NCBI GenBank assembly: GCA_948144175.1
Contig: CANXME010002327.1
Span: 186,001-250,000, forward strand
DNA from: Closterium sp. NIES-65
Lineage: Eukaryota > Streptophyta > Zygnematophyceae > Desmidiales > Closteriaceae
Direction: 5' to 3'
DNA length: 64,000 bases
The position numbers were made by a program, and so were the translations under genes. Numbering within the stretch: the first letter of the stretch is position 1; each line of letters starts with the position of its first letter. The notes under the pieces are model-generated. The model worked only from the letters and a program-made list of their open reading frames with translations, was not told the origin of the DNA and made no database searches. Positions 10,150-20,480 of the stretch are shown piece after piece.

Positions 10150-10156
10150 GTGAGCA
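10150..10156 (+). promoter_or_regulatory. Splice-donor-like motif before gag
   Basis: GTGAGCA within CCTGGTGAGCACAG, 67 nt upstream of the gag ATG. The same motif stands before gag in Copia J, and GTGAG/GTAAG variants stand there in B, E, F and G. Whether it is used is unknown. Confidence 0.4.
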
Positions 10157-10216
10157 CAGACCCACTGCCACTGCGAGCTCTTTCCCTACTGCTTGCACTG
10201 CGTCGCTGTCGTCGCC

Positions 10217-13200
10217 ATGGCTACCCCTAGTGTCCTAGCTTTTGACGCTGAGGGTCGCGCCATTGATTTTGAGGTCTGGTTAGACGACCTGCAGCTGTTC
10301 TTACAGTGCGACAGGGCTGACGACCTTTCTCTCTTTGACCTCACCTCTGGCGCCTCTCCTGCTCCTGCTGCTGATGCTGATCCCGCTGTCCGCTCTAAGT
10401 GGGCCACCCGCGATGCTGCTGCACGTTTTGCTGTGCGTCGCCACCTCCCTACCTCTGAGCGTGCGCACTTTAGTCAGTACAAGAGTGCTCAGACCTTGTA
10501 CGACGCTGTAGTTGCGCGCTACTCCTCCCCTGCCACTGCTGCACTGAGCCGTCTCATGCTTCCCTACCTCTTTCCTGACCTCTCTGCCTTTCCCACTGTC
10601 GCTGACCTCATTACGCACCTCCGCACTAGTGACACTCGCTACCGCGCCGCCCTTCCTGCTGAGTTCTGCGCTAAGAACCCCCCCCCCATGTACATCGCTC
10701 TCTACTACGTAGTCGCTCGCCTCCCTGACTCCCTTCGCGTAGTCAGGGACCACTTTCTCGCAGTCTGTCCCACCACTCTCACCGTCGACCTCCTCGAGAA
10801 GGCCCTCCTTGCAGCGGAGAAGAGCATAGTCGCTGTAGGTGCTTCTCGTGGTGACCCTCGCACCCCCATCTTTGAGGGGTGCTCTCCTTCCCCCTTGCTG
10901 CCCTCTGTTGCCTCTGCTGCTGCTGCCGACCTGCTTGGTCTTGAGTCGGTCGGCGCGGCGTCTGCCCCTAGTGGGAGACGTCGCTCCAGCAAGGGCAAGG
11001 GGGGCAAGGGCGCGGGTGGAGCTGGAGGGGGCGGTGGCGGTGGCGGCGGTGGCGGCGGAGGGAGTGGGGGTGGCGGCAGGGCTAGTGGCGGGGGTGGTGG
11101 TGGTGGTGGCGGCAGCAGCGGCGGAGACGGTGGTGGTGGTGCCAGCGGTGGTGGTGGAGGCAGCGGCGGAGGTGGAGGCGGCGGAGGTGGAGGCAGTGGA
11201 GGCGGCAGCGGAGGAGGCAGTAGTGGTGGAGGAGGTGGAGCTGGTCGGGGTGGTACCCAGCAGCGTAGCGGCGGTGGTGGTGGCCAGCGCTCGCACCGGC
11301 AGCAGCAGCAGCGCTCGCGGGACATCCCTTCGCCTCAGCAGCTTCGTGAGTGGTACGCTGGGCGTCAGAGGGGTGGGGGTACTGGTCCCTGCACCTACGT
11401 TCTTCGTTCCGGCGACCGCGCGGGTGAGCAGTGTGGGGGTGCCCACGCCACCCAGCGCTGCTTTGGCCGCCTGACGGACGCTTGGCGTCAGCAGTTCCCT
11501 GGGGCTAGTGAGATCCCTCGCTGGGATGAGCTTCTCAGGGCTGGTGTAGCGATCTTTGATCTTGATTTTGATGCTATCCTTACTGCTATGTATGTTGTGG
11601 ATTATAGTGAGGAGAATGAGGGTTACCGGTGTTTTCAGCCCGACCCGGGCATTTGTACTGCTGCGCTAGGTGCTTGTGAGGCTGCTGCTCTAGGTGCCAG
11701 TGCCTCTGCGCTCTCAGGTACTGGTGAGACTGCGCTCTCAGGTACTGAGTCGTCCTCGTCCTCCCTCACTTTCACACTTGACTCCGGAGCTTCTCGCTCC
11801 TTCTTTCGAGACCGCACTACCCTTTCGCCGCTCGCCAGGCCGGTTGCGGTCTCCCTTGCTGACCCCTCTGGGGGTCCTGTCCTGTCTCACTTCTCCACTG
11901 TCCTCCCGTGTCCGGCTGCCCCTTCGGGCACCCTGTCGGGTCTGTACCTTCCCTCGTTCTCTACGAACTTGGTGAGTGGAGCGGACCTGCACGATGGGGG
12001 TGTTCACCAGTTCACTCCTGCGCGTCAGAGGGTGACCCACTGCACGGAGGCTCGCACAGGCCGACACCTGGCCACGTTCTCACGTCGGCCGGGGTCGAGT
12101 CTCTACACCCTGATCGTTGAGTCTCCTCCTGTCCCTGCGTCTGGTCAGGTGGCTGCGTCGGGTCAGGTACTTGCTGCTGCGTCCCGGTCAGGTCCTGAGT
12201 CTGCCCCCTGTTCTTGTCGCCTCCTGTCTCACGAGACTCTCCTGTGGCACCACCGTCTTGGCCACCCCTCCTTGCCCCGTCTTCGGAGCATGGCTTCCCG
12301 TGTCCTTGTCTCTGGTCTTCCCCAGTCTCTCCCTCCTCTCCCCTCCGGGCCAGGACCTTCCTGTGTCCCCTGTGCCGAGGGTCGCCTCCGGGCTACTCCT
12401 CACTCCTCCCACTTCCCCCCGACAGAGGCTCCCCTGCAGACGCTTCACATGGATGTGTGGGGCCCAGCCCCCGTCCGTGGGCAGGGTTACGAGCGCTACT
12501 TCCTGTTGGTGGTTGACGACTACTCGCGTTACACCACAGTCCTCCCCTTGCGCAGCAAGGGTGCGGTCACTGAGGTGCTGATCGACTGGATCCGCGAGGC
12601 TCGTCTCCAGCTCAGGAAGAGCTTCGGCTCGGACTTTCCTGTTCTGCGTCTGCACTCTGACAGAGGCGGAGAGTTCTCTTCTCGCCTTCTGCGAGACTAC
12701 TGTCGTGCACGGGGGATCCGCCAGACCTTCACGCTTCCGGACTCACCACAGCAAAATGGGATTGCTGAGCGCCGCATTGGCATGGTCATGGATGTCGCTC
12801 GTACGTCCATGATGCATGCGGCTGCCCCCCATTTTCTGTCGCCGTTTGCGGTGAGGTACGCGGCGCATCAGCTCAACCTTCACCCCCGGGTCTCTCGGCC
12901 AGCGATGTCCCCAGCCTTGCTGTGGACGGGGAAGGTTGGCGATGCGTCTGTGTTCCGTGTCTGGGGATCTCGGGCGTTTGTCCGCGACTTGTCTGCGGAC
13001 AAGCTGTCCCCTCGTGCTGCTCCCTGTGTCTTCCTTGGCTTCCCCACTGACGCCCCAGGGTGGCAGTTTTACCACCCCTCCTCTCGTCGTGTTCTGTCCT
13101 CCCAGGACGTCACGTTCGACGAGTCAGTCCCCTTCTACCGTCTCTTCCCCTACCGCACTCCTTCCCTCCCCCCTCCCCCGGACTTCCTTGTGCCGGTTCC

Positions 13201-16123
13201 CCCCCCGGTAGACCCCCTCCCCCCTCAGGTTCCTGCCCCCTCAGGTGTGTCCCAGGTAGACGCCGTTGACCTGGTCGAGGTTACTGGTGACTCTGGTGCT
13301 GCTGCGGGTGCTGAGCCTGGGGGTGCTGACTCTGGGGGTGCTGTGCGCGGGGGTGCTGAGCCTGGGGGTGCTACTGCTGGGGGTGCTGGGCCTGAGGGTG
13401 CTACTGCGGAGGGTGCGGAGCCTGGGGGTGCTGAGCCGGGGGGTGCTGTGCCTGGAGGTGCTGGGTCTGGGGGTGCTGGGTCGGGAGCTGCTGAGCCTGG
13501 GGGTGCTGAGCTGGGAGCTGCTGAGCCTGGGGGTGCTGCGTCTGGAGCTGCTGAGCCTGGGGTTTCTCCTGCTGCTGCGTCTCGCCGGGAGCCCCTCTCT
13601 CCACAGGAGCTGCGCGAGTGGTTCGCTCGCCGCTGGAGGCGTGCTGCTGAGTCTGGAGGTGCTGCTGGAGCTGGAGCTGGAGCTTCTTCGACCGTCGAGG
13701 GTGCGGGTGCAGCCGGTCCCGGAGCTGCTGGCCCTGCAGGTCCTCCTAGAGCTGGAGCTGCTGAGGGCGTTCGTGCTGAGCCTGCTGCTGTTGGTCCTGC
13801 CGCTGGAGGTGTGGGTGGCGCTGGTGCTGTCGCTGAGGGTGCTGGTGCTGTCCCTGCTGAGTCTGGAGCTGCCGCGCGGCCTCGGCCGTACTTCGTTCCG
13901 CTCCTTCAGCAGGTTCTTGGTCTTTCTCCTCCAGTAGAGGGTCCACCGCCTGTCCAATCGCAGCCCCTACTGGAGCCTTCCTCTCCGCTGCCTGCTCCCT
14001 CTCCTTACACTGGTCCTACTGGAGGTCTTGCTGAGCGTCGTGAGCCTGCGTCTCGTCCCGCGTCGCCTGTTCGTGCTGCTCGCGCTAGTGGTCGCAGTTC
14101 GCGTCAGCGTCCTCCTCCTGTCCCTGGCACGCACCGGATGTCTTTACGTCCGTCCACTGCTCCTCTGCGTGCCCCTTTGCCTTCTCCTCCTGAGTCCTCT
14201 CTTCCTGCGCTTGCCGACCCTGAGTCGGACTCTCTTCGTGCTGCCAGTCCTACTGTCACGCGTCTGCTTGCTACTGTCGTCACTGACCCCTCTTTTGAGT
14301 CCACTGCTGCGTCTGCTCTAGTCACTGAGCTCGTCGACTTTGCTGCTCGCTGTCGTCTCGACTACGCTGCTAGTCTTGTTGCTGAGTCTGCGTCTGTCTG
14401 TCCTCCGTCCGTCGGGGGTGAGTGTGCTCTTGGCACAGACGTCCTAGAGGACAGGCAGGAGGAGTTACAGTGTCTAGCGGCTGCTTCACCTCATCTCGCG
14501 TCTGTACTGCTTGCCCCTGAGGGAGACCCGGATGCACTAGACATCCCGACTCCGCGTTCTTACGCGGAGGCCGTAGAGGGTCCCTACTCCTCTCAGTGGC
14601 AGGCAGCTATGGATGCAGAGATGGCTTCCTGGAAGTCCACAGGCACCTACGTTGACGCGGTTCCCCCTCCTGGGGCGAACATCGTCAGTGGCATGTGGAT
14701 CTTCAGGGTGAAGCGGCCGCCGGGCTCTCCACCTGTCTTCAAGGCACGGTACGTTGCTCGTGGCTTCAGTCAGCGGCAGGGAGTTGACTACTTTCAGACC
14801 TTCTCTCCCACCCCGAAGATGACTACTCTTCGGGTGCTGCTGCACATAGCCGCTCAGCGCGACTACGAGCTTCACTCTCTCGACTTCAGCACTGCGTTCT
14901 TGCAGGGTAGCCTGCACGAGGAGATCTGGCTTCGCCGTCCACCTGGCTTCACTGGGACTTTCCCTCCTGGCACCCAGTGGAGCCTCCGACGGCCAGTCTA
15001 CGGTCTCCGCCAGGCACCGCGTGAGTGGCACGACACACTGAGGACTACGCTTGCGGCTCTTGGGTTTGCTCCTTCTACTGCTGACCCGTCGCTGTTTCTT
15101 CGCACCGACACTTCCCTGCCGCCGTTCTACATCCTCGTGTACGTCGACGACCTGGTCTTTGCCACAGCGGACACTGCTGGACTCGCCTACGTGAAGTCCG
15201 AGCTGTTGAAGAGACACACGTGCACAGACCTGGGTGAACTGCGCAGCTACCTTGGCTTGCAGATCACTCGGGACAGAGCACGCCGCACCATTACCTTGAC
15301 TCAGTCACACATGGTGCAGCAGGTCCTTCAGCGCTTCGGCTTCACGTACTCCTCGCCTCAGGCCACTCCTCTGCCTACTCGCCACTCACTCTCAGCTCTG
15401 CCTTCGGATGAGTCCGTAGAGTCGAGTGGTCCGTATGCGGAGCTTGTTGGCTGCCTCATGTACCTGATGACCTGCACACGACCTGACCTTGCATACCCTC
15501 TGAGCATTCTTGCACGCTATGTTGCTCCTGGGAGACACAGACCGGAGCACATGGCTGCAGCGAAGAGGGTATTGCGCTACCTGTGCAGTACGTCAGGCAT
15601 GGGGCTAGTGCTTGGAGGGCGGGGTCCAGTGGTCCTTACCGGCCACGCGGACGCGTCTTGGGCTGACGACCAGGCTACGCAGCGGTCGTCACAGGGTTAC
15701 ACCTTCAGCCTTGGTTCCGGCTCTGTCTCGTGGCGGTCTACTCGCTCGTCTTCGGTTCTCGGCTCCAGTTGTGAGGCTGAGATCTACGCCGGGGCCATGG
15801 CTGCACAGGAGCTTCGCTGGCTCACCTACCTGCTGACTGACCTTGGAGAGCCGCCTCGTTCTCCTCCAGTGCTGTACGTAGACAACAAGGCTATGCTGGC
15901 CTTGTGTCGAGAGCAGCGCTTGGAGCACAGAACGAAGCACATTGCTCTCCGCTACTTCCTTGCTCGTGAGCTGCAGCAGCGTGGTCAGTTGCGACTTGCG
16001 TACGTGGCCTCTGAGGCCAACACTGCTGATGTGTTCACCAAGGCACTTGCGCCTTGTGACCATCAGCGCTTATGCACCCAGCTGGGTCTTGTGCCTGTCT
16101 TGCCTCACTTGCTCTCCTCTTGA
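10217..16123 (+). CDS. Copia 1 gag-protease-integrase-RT-RNase H polyprotein
   Basis: One frame of 1968 residues from the ATG at 10217 (MATPSVLAFDAEGR); this start is preferred over an in-frame ATG 24 nt upstream because all sister copies begin at the equivalent residue. Order: gag capsid (about 1-240), glycine-rich tract (about 265-350), SPQQLREWY peptide (372-380), atypical knuckle CX13CX3HX4C (about 391-414), protease with LDSGAS (D522), integrase zinc block (HHRLGH ... CVPC, about 675-720), integrase core with HMDVWG, LHSDRGGEF and NGIAERR (about 744-855), an AEPGG repeat hinge (about 1025-1120) holding SPQELREWF at 1128, RT from about 1492 with YVDD at 1642, and RNase H with HADASW, CEAEI and YVDNKAM (about 1810-1960). 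Typical Copia order and length. It should make gag particles and copy and insert the element. Confidence 0.95.
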   Translation: MATPSVLAFDAEGRAIDFEVWLDDLQLFLQCDRADDLSLFDLTSGASPAPAADADPAVRSKWATRDAAARFAVRRHLPTSERAHFSQYKSAQTLYDAVVARYSSPATAALSRLMLPYLFPDLSAFPTVADLITHLRTSDTRYRAALPAEFCAKNPPPMYIALYYVVARLPDSLRVVRDHFLAVCPTTLTVDLLEKALLAAEKSIVAVGASRGDPRTPIFEGCSPSPLLPSVASAAAADLLGLESVGAASAPSGRRRSSKGKGGKGAGGAGGGGGGGGGGGGGSGGGGRASGGGGGGGGGSSGGDGGGGASGGGGGSGGGGGGGGGGSGGGSGGGSSGGGGGAGRGGTQQRSGGGGGQRSHRQQQQRSRDIPSPQQLREWYAGRQRGGGTGPCTYVLRSGDRAGEQCGGAHATQRCFGRLTDAWRQQFPGASEIPRWDELLRAGVAIFDLDFDAILTAMYVVDYSEENEGYRCFQPDPGICTAALGACEAAALGASASALSGTGETALSGTESSSSSLTFTLDSGASRSFFRDRTTLSPLARPVAVSLADPSGGPVLSHFSTVLPCPAAPSGTLSGLYLPSFSTNLVSGADLHDGGVHQFTPARQRVTHCTEARTGRHLATFSRRPGSSLYTLIVESPPVPASGQVAASGQVLAAASRSGPESAPCSCRLLSHETLLWHHRLGHPSLPRLRSMASRVLVSGLPQSLPPLPSGPGPSCVPCAEGRLRATPHSSHFPPTEAPLQTLHMDVWGPAPVRGQGYERYFLLVVDDYSRYTTVLPLRSKGAVTEVLIDWIREARLQLRKSFGSDFPVLRLHSDRGGEFSSRLLRDYCRARGIRQTFTLPDSPQQNGIAERRIGMVMDVARTSMMHAAAPHFLSPFAVRYAAHQLNLHPRVSRPAMSPALLWTGKVGDASVFRVWGSRAFVRDLSADKLSPRAAPCVFLGFPTDAPGWQFYHPSSRRVLSSQDVTFDESVPFYRLFPYRTPSLPPPPDFLVPVPPPVDPLPPQVPAPSGVSQVDAVDLVEVTGDSGAAAGAEPGGADSGGAVRGGAEPGGATAGGAGPEGATAEGAEPGGAEPGGAVPGGAGSGGAGSGAAEPGGAELGAAEPGGAASGAAEPGVSPAAASRREPLSPQELREWFARRWRRAAESGGAAGAGAGASSTVEGAGAAGPGAAGPAGPPRAGAAEGVRAEPAAVGPAAGGVGGAGAVAEGAGAVPAESGAAARPRPYFVPLLQQVLGLSPPVEGPPPVQSQPLLEPSSPLPAPSPYTGPTGGLAERREPASRPASPVRAARASGRSSRQRPPPVPGTHRMSLRPSTAPLRAPLPSPPESSLPALADPESDSLRAASPTVTRLLATVVTDPSFESTAASALVTELVDFAARCRLDYAASLVAESASVCPPSVGGECALGTDVLEDRQEELQCLAAASPHLASVLLAPEGDPDALDIPTPRSYAEAVEGPYSSQWQAAMDAEMASWKSTGTYVDAVPPPGANIVSGMWIFRVKRPPGSPPVFKARYVARGFSQRQGVDYFQTFSPTPKMTTLRVLLHIAAQRDYELHSLDFSTAFLQGSLHEEIWLRRPPGFTGTFPPGTQWSLRRPVYGLRQAPREWHDTLRTTLAALGFAPSTADPSLFLRTDTSLPPFYILVYVDDLVFATADTAGLAYVKSELLKRHTCTDLGELRSYLGLQITRDRARRTITLTQSHMVQQVLQRFGFTYSSPQATPLPTRHSLSALPSDESVESSGPYAELVGCLMYLMTCTRPDLAYPLSILARYVAPGRHRPEHMAAAKRVLRYLCSTSGMGLVLGGRGPVVLTGHADASWADDQATQRSSQGYTFSLGSGSVSWRSTRSSSVLGSSCEAEIYAGAMAAQELRWLTYLLTDLGEPPRSPPVLYVDNKAMLALCREQRLEHRTKHIALRYFLARELQQRGQLRLAYVASEANTADVFTKALAPCDHQRLCTQLGLVPVLPHLLSS
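13300..13570 (+). repeat. 15-bp in-frame minisatellite in Copia 1 hinge
   Basis: Repeats of GGGGGTGCTGAGCCT encode a GGAEP-type pentapeptide between integrase and RT. Copy number differs among Copia copies (compare 47760-48050 in G and 26815-26990 in C). Confidence 0.85.
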
Positions 16124-16330
16124 CTTCACTTGTACTGTGACATATATATATACCTGCTCTTGCTTGTCTAGCTTTATATATATGTCTGTACTCTTGCTTG
16201 TGAACTGGCCTTTGGCCTTGCTCTTGTGCTCGGACTGTGTGGTGACTTTGTGATCCACCCTGAGCTTTGCTTTGTCTTGCTTGACTGGTCTTGTGACCCC
16301 TTGTTCTCCCCCACTTTGCCTATGGGGGTG
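16124..16330 (+). other. 3' UTR and polypurine tract of Copia 1
   Basis: Contains the family 3' UTR blocks (TGTGGTGACTTTGTGATCC, GACTGGTCTTGTGACC) and TATATATA stretches, ending in the short purine tract ATGGGGGTG (16322-16330) that abuts the 3' LTR. Confidence 0.8.
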
Positions 16331-16466
16331 TGTCAGAACATATCTATAGCTTATAGTGCTGTGTAGGCTGTAGTGGGGTATCCCATAGGGGGTACAACCC
16401 AGTTAGGGTTTCATATTTGTACTGCTTTCATTCATAGTTGATCCTTCCCTACTTACTCATTTCACA
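16331..16466 (+). repeat. 3' LTR of Copia 1
   Basis: 136 bp, one difference from the 5' LTR, followed by the target copy GTAGC. Confidence 0.96.
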
Positions 16467-16471
16467 GTAGC

Positions 16472-18170
16472 CTGGTCGTCAGCCCAAGAAGCGTCTGCGT
16501 GACCTGTGAGGACCACTCGACGTCGCCCTCCAAGCACTAGCCCCATGCCCGACGTACTGCACAAGTAGCGCAACACCCTCTTTGCTACAACCATGTGCTC
16601 TAGTCGGTGTCTCCCAGGAGCAACATAGAGTGCCAAGATGCTGAGAGGGTATGCTAGGTCAGGTCGTGTGCAGGTCATCACGTACATGAGGCAGCCAACA
16701 AGCTCTGGGTACGGGCCACTCGGCTCTACGGACTCATCCGAAGGGAGAGCTGAGAGCGAGTGGCGAGTAGATAGAGGAGTGGCCTGAGGCGAGGAGTACG
16801 TGAAGTCGAAGCGCTGAAGGACCTGCTGCACCATGTGTGACTGAGTCAGGGTAATGGTGCGCTGTGCTCTGTCCCGGGTGATCTGCAAGCTAAGGTAGCT
16901 GCGCAGTTCACCCAAGTCTGTGCACGTGTGTCTCTTCTGCAGCTCCGACTTCACGTGGGCGAGAGCATCAGTGTCAGCAGTGGCAAAGACCAAGTCGTCG
17001 ACGTACACGAGAATGTAGAACGGCGGGAGCGACGTGTCGGTGCGCAGAAACAGCAGTCAGTGGTCAGCAGTAGAAGGCGCGAAGCCAAGAGCCGCAAGAG
17101 TAGTCCTCAGCGTGTCGTTCCACTCACGTGGCGCCTGGCGAAGACCGTAGACCGGCCACTGGAGGCTCCACTGGGTACCAGGAGGAAACGACCCAGTGAA
17201 GCCAGGAGGGCGGCGCAGCCACTTCTCCTCGTGCAGGCTGCCCTGCAGGAAAGCTGTGCTGAAGTCAAGAGAGTGAAGCTCGTAGTCGCGCTGAGCGGCT
17301 ATGTGTAGCAGCACCCGAAGAGTGGTCATCTTCGGGGTGGGAGAGAAGGTCTGAAAGTAGTCAACTCCCTGCCGCTTAGTGAAGCCTCGAGCCACGTAAC
17401 GCGCCTTGAAGACAGGCGGAGAACCCGGCGGCCGCTTCACCCTGAAAATCCACATGCCACTGACGATGTTCGCCCTAGGTGGGGGAACCTCGTCGACGTA
17501 TGTGCCTGTGGACTTCCAGGAAGCCATCTCTTCGTCCATGGCTGACTGCCACTGAGAGGAGTAGGGACCCTTGATCGCCTCAGCGTACGATCGAGGAGTC
17601 GGGATGTCTGGTGCATCCGGGTCTCCCTCAGGGGCAATCAGCGTGGACACGAGATGAGGCAAAGCAGCAGCAAAACAATGGAACTCCTCCTGCCTGTCCT
17701 CAAGGACGTCCGTGCTAAGAGCACACTCACCCCCGATGGACAGAGGACAGACAGACTCAGACTCAGCAACGAGACAAGCGGCGTAGTCTAGACGACAGCG
17801 AGCAGCAAAGTCGACAAGCTCAGCAACTAAGGTAGACGCAGCAGTGGACTCAAAGGAAGGGTCTGTGACAGCAGTGGCTAGGAGACGCATGACAGTAGGA
17901 CTGGCAGCACGAAGAGAGTCAGACTCCGGGTCAGCAAGAGCAAGAAGAGAGGACTCTGGAGGAGACAGCAACGAGACACGCAGAGGAGCAGTGGAAGGGC
18001 GCAGTGCCATCTGGTGTGTGCGTGGGACCGCAGGAGGATGCGGACGCGGAGCACGACCACTAGTGTAAGCAGCACGAGCAGACGACGCAGGACGAGACGC
18101 AGGCTCACAACGCTCAGCAAGACCTCCAGTAGGACCAATGTAGGGAGAAGGAGCAGGTAGGGGGGAGGCG
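16472..18170 (-). pseudogene. Copia B RNase H and reverse transcriptase region
   Basis: Minus-strand translation shows VLTGHADASWADDQA (RNase H start), MYVDDLVFATADT (catalytic YVDD), and RT blocks GMWIFRVKRPPGSPPVF, VDYFQTFSPTPKMTTLR and LDFSTAFLQGSLHEE. Same domain order and strong similarity to Copia 1 and C. Part of the broken Copia B, continuous with 8673-9010 before Copia 1 inserted. Confidence 0.9.
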
Positions 18171-18990
18171 GGCTATAACTGTGACCGCGACTGGACAGGC
18201 TGTGGACACTCTAAGGGAGGAGCAAGACCAGTAGAGGGCGGGAGACCAAGAACCTGCTCAAGGAGCGGAACGAAGTACGGCCTCGGCTGCGCAGTGCCTC
18301 CAGAACCAGCAAGGACAGCACCAGTACCCCCAGCGGCAGCACCAGCGCCAGCAGCACCTCCAGCTCCAACAGCGCCAACTCCAGCACCCTCACAAGCACC
18401 AGCGCCAACACCCCCAGCAGCTCTAGCTCCAGCAGCACCAACTCCTGCAGGACCGTCAGCTCCAGCACCGCCAGCAGCTGCAGTAGTACCTCCAGCAGGA
18501 CTAACGCCAGCAGGCCCAGCAGCACCCCCAGTCCCAGCAGCTCTAGTACCGCCAGTACGAGAACCTCCAGGACCAGCGGCAACAGTAGTACCTCCAGCTC
18601 CAGCAGCACGGCTCCAGCGCCGGGCAAACGACTCGCGCAACTCCTACGGAGAGAGTAGCTCTCACCTCGACGAAGCACCGCCGAAGGCCACACGAGCAGA
18701 CCCAACACCCCCAAGTTCCGCACCCCCAGGCTCCAAACCCCAAGGCTCAGCACCCCCAGGCTCAGCACCCCCAGGCTTGGCACCCCCAGGCTCAACACCC
18801 CCAAACCCGGCACCCGCAGGCTTAGCACCCCTAGACTCAGCACCCCCAAGCTCCGTACCCCTACGCTCAGCACCCTCAGACCCGGCACCCGCAAGCTCAG
18901 CACCCCTAGCAACACCAGAGTCATCAGCTACCTCGACAGGCTCGACTGCGTCTACCTGGGACACACCTGACGGAGCAGGACCCTGAGGGG
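18171..18990 (-). pseudogene. Copia B hinge region with repeats
   Basis: Alanine/glycine-rich translation with GGAEPGGA-type 15-bp repeats (about 18690-18910) and RESFARRWSRAA, the counterpart of the hinge SPQELREWF peptide in other copies. It links integrase and RT. Broken along with the rest of the element. Confidence 0.8.
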
Positions 18991-20480
18991 GGAGAGGGAC
19001 TATAGGGACTATAGGGGGAGGACCTGGCGCAAGGAAGAGTGGCGGCGGGGGGAGGGGCGCAGTGCGGTAGGGGAAGAGACGGTAGTAAGGCACCGACTTG
19101 TCAAAGGTGACGTCCTGGGAGGACAGAACACGGCGCGAGTTGGGGTGGTAAAACTGCCAACCAGGCGCGTCAGGGGGGAAGCTAAGAAAGATGCAGGGAA
19201 CAGCACGGGGGGACAGCTTGTCCGCAGACAAGTCGCGGACAAACACCTGAGATCCCCAGACACGAAACGCAGACGCATCGCCAACCTTCCCCGTTCACCG
19301 CAAGGTGGGGGAGGTCTCTTGCAAGGAGACCCGGGGCTGAAGGTTGAGCTGATGCGCTGCATACTGATTTGCAAACGGCCACAGAAAATGGGGAGCAGCC
19401 GCATAGATCAGGGACGTACGAGCGACGTCCATGACCATGCCAATGCGGCGCTCAGCAATCCCATTTTTCTGTGGAGAGGCCGGAAGCTTGAAGTTTTGGC
19501 GGATGCCCTGTGCACGACAGAAGGCTCCCAGACGGGCAGAGGAAAACTCCCCGCCTTTGTCAGAGTGCAGACGCAGAACAGGAAAGTCCGAGTCGAAACT
19601 GTCTCTGAGCTGGAGACGAGCTGCGCGGATCCAGTTGATCAACACCTCAGTGACGTCACCCTTGCTGCGCAAGGGGAACACAGTGGTGTAACGCAAGTAG
19701 TCGTCAACCACCAACAGGAAGTAACGCTCGTGACCCTGGCCACGGACGCGGGCGGGGCCCCACATGTCCATGTGAAGAGTCTGCAGGGGAGCCTCTATCG
19801 GAGGAAACTCGGAGGACTGAGGGGCGGCGCGCTGCCGCCCCTCGACGCAGGGAACGCAGGTAGGGGCAGGCCCCAGAGGGAGGGGAGGGAGGGACCGGGG
19901 GAGACCCGAGACAAGGACACGGGAGGCCATGCCTTGGAGACGAGGTAGAGAGGGGTGACCAAGGCGGTGGTGCCAACGGAGAGTCTGGTGGGACAGGAGA
20001 CGACACGAGCAGGGAGCAGACTCAGGACCAGACCTGGACGCTGCAGCAAACACCTGACTCGACGCAGCTACCTGACCAGACACAGCAACCGGAGGAGACT
20101 CAGTAGTTAGTGTGTACAGGCTCGACCCCGGCCGACGGGTAAACGTGGCCAAGTGTCAGCCCGTCCAAGCACACGTACAGTGGGTCACCCGCTGACTCGC
20201 AGGAGTGAACTGGTCAACCCCCCGATCCTGTAGATCAGCACCACTCACCAAGTTCGTAGAGAACGAGGGGAGGTAGAGACCTGACAGGGTGCCAGAGGTG
20301 GCTGCCAGACACGATAAGACAGTGGAGAAGCTAGCAAGGACAGGACCCCCAGAGGGGTCCGCCAGGGAGACCGCAACCGGCTGACTAAGCGGCGTATGCG
20401 TGGTGCGGTCTCGAAAGAAGGAGCGGGAAGCACCCGAGTCAAGGGTGAAGTGTGTAAGGCCTGAGCCGACGTGGTTCCTA
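18991..20480 (-). pseudogene. Copia B integrase and protease region
   Basis: Minus-strand translation carries the integrase zinc block (WHHRLGHPSLPRL ... CVPCVEG), core motifs (HMDMWGPARVRG, LLVVDDYLRYTTV, LHSDKGGEFSS, KNGIAERRIGMVM) and, further right, a protease segment around 20400-20470. The reading is interrupted in several places. It is assigned to Copia B by continuity and by the outer LTRs. Confidence 0.85.

Larger units (their letters stand above)
9016..16466 (+). mobile_element. Copia 1, whole-looking short-LTR element
   Basis: A 7.45-kb Copia element with 136-bp LTRs (9016-9151 and 16331-16466) that differ at one position, and a 5-bp target duplication GTAGC (9011-9015 and 16467-16471). 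Layout: LTR, primer site, about 1 kb GC-repeat leader, a single polyprotein frame, 3' UTR, purine tract, LTR. It looks whole and very young. It is inserted in the RNase H part of Copia B: removing it restores the uninterrupted sequence seen in Copia C around 24530-24550. Confidence 0.96.

Noticed and set aside
10301-11446. Long threonine/alanine-rich frames antisense to gag (also 37945-38616, 45269-45940, 28860-29651)
   Set aside because: They are shadows of the glycine-rich gag coding strand; the sense frame has all recognisable domains.
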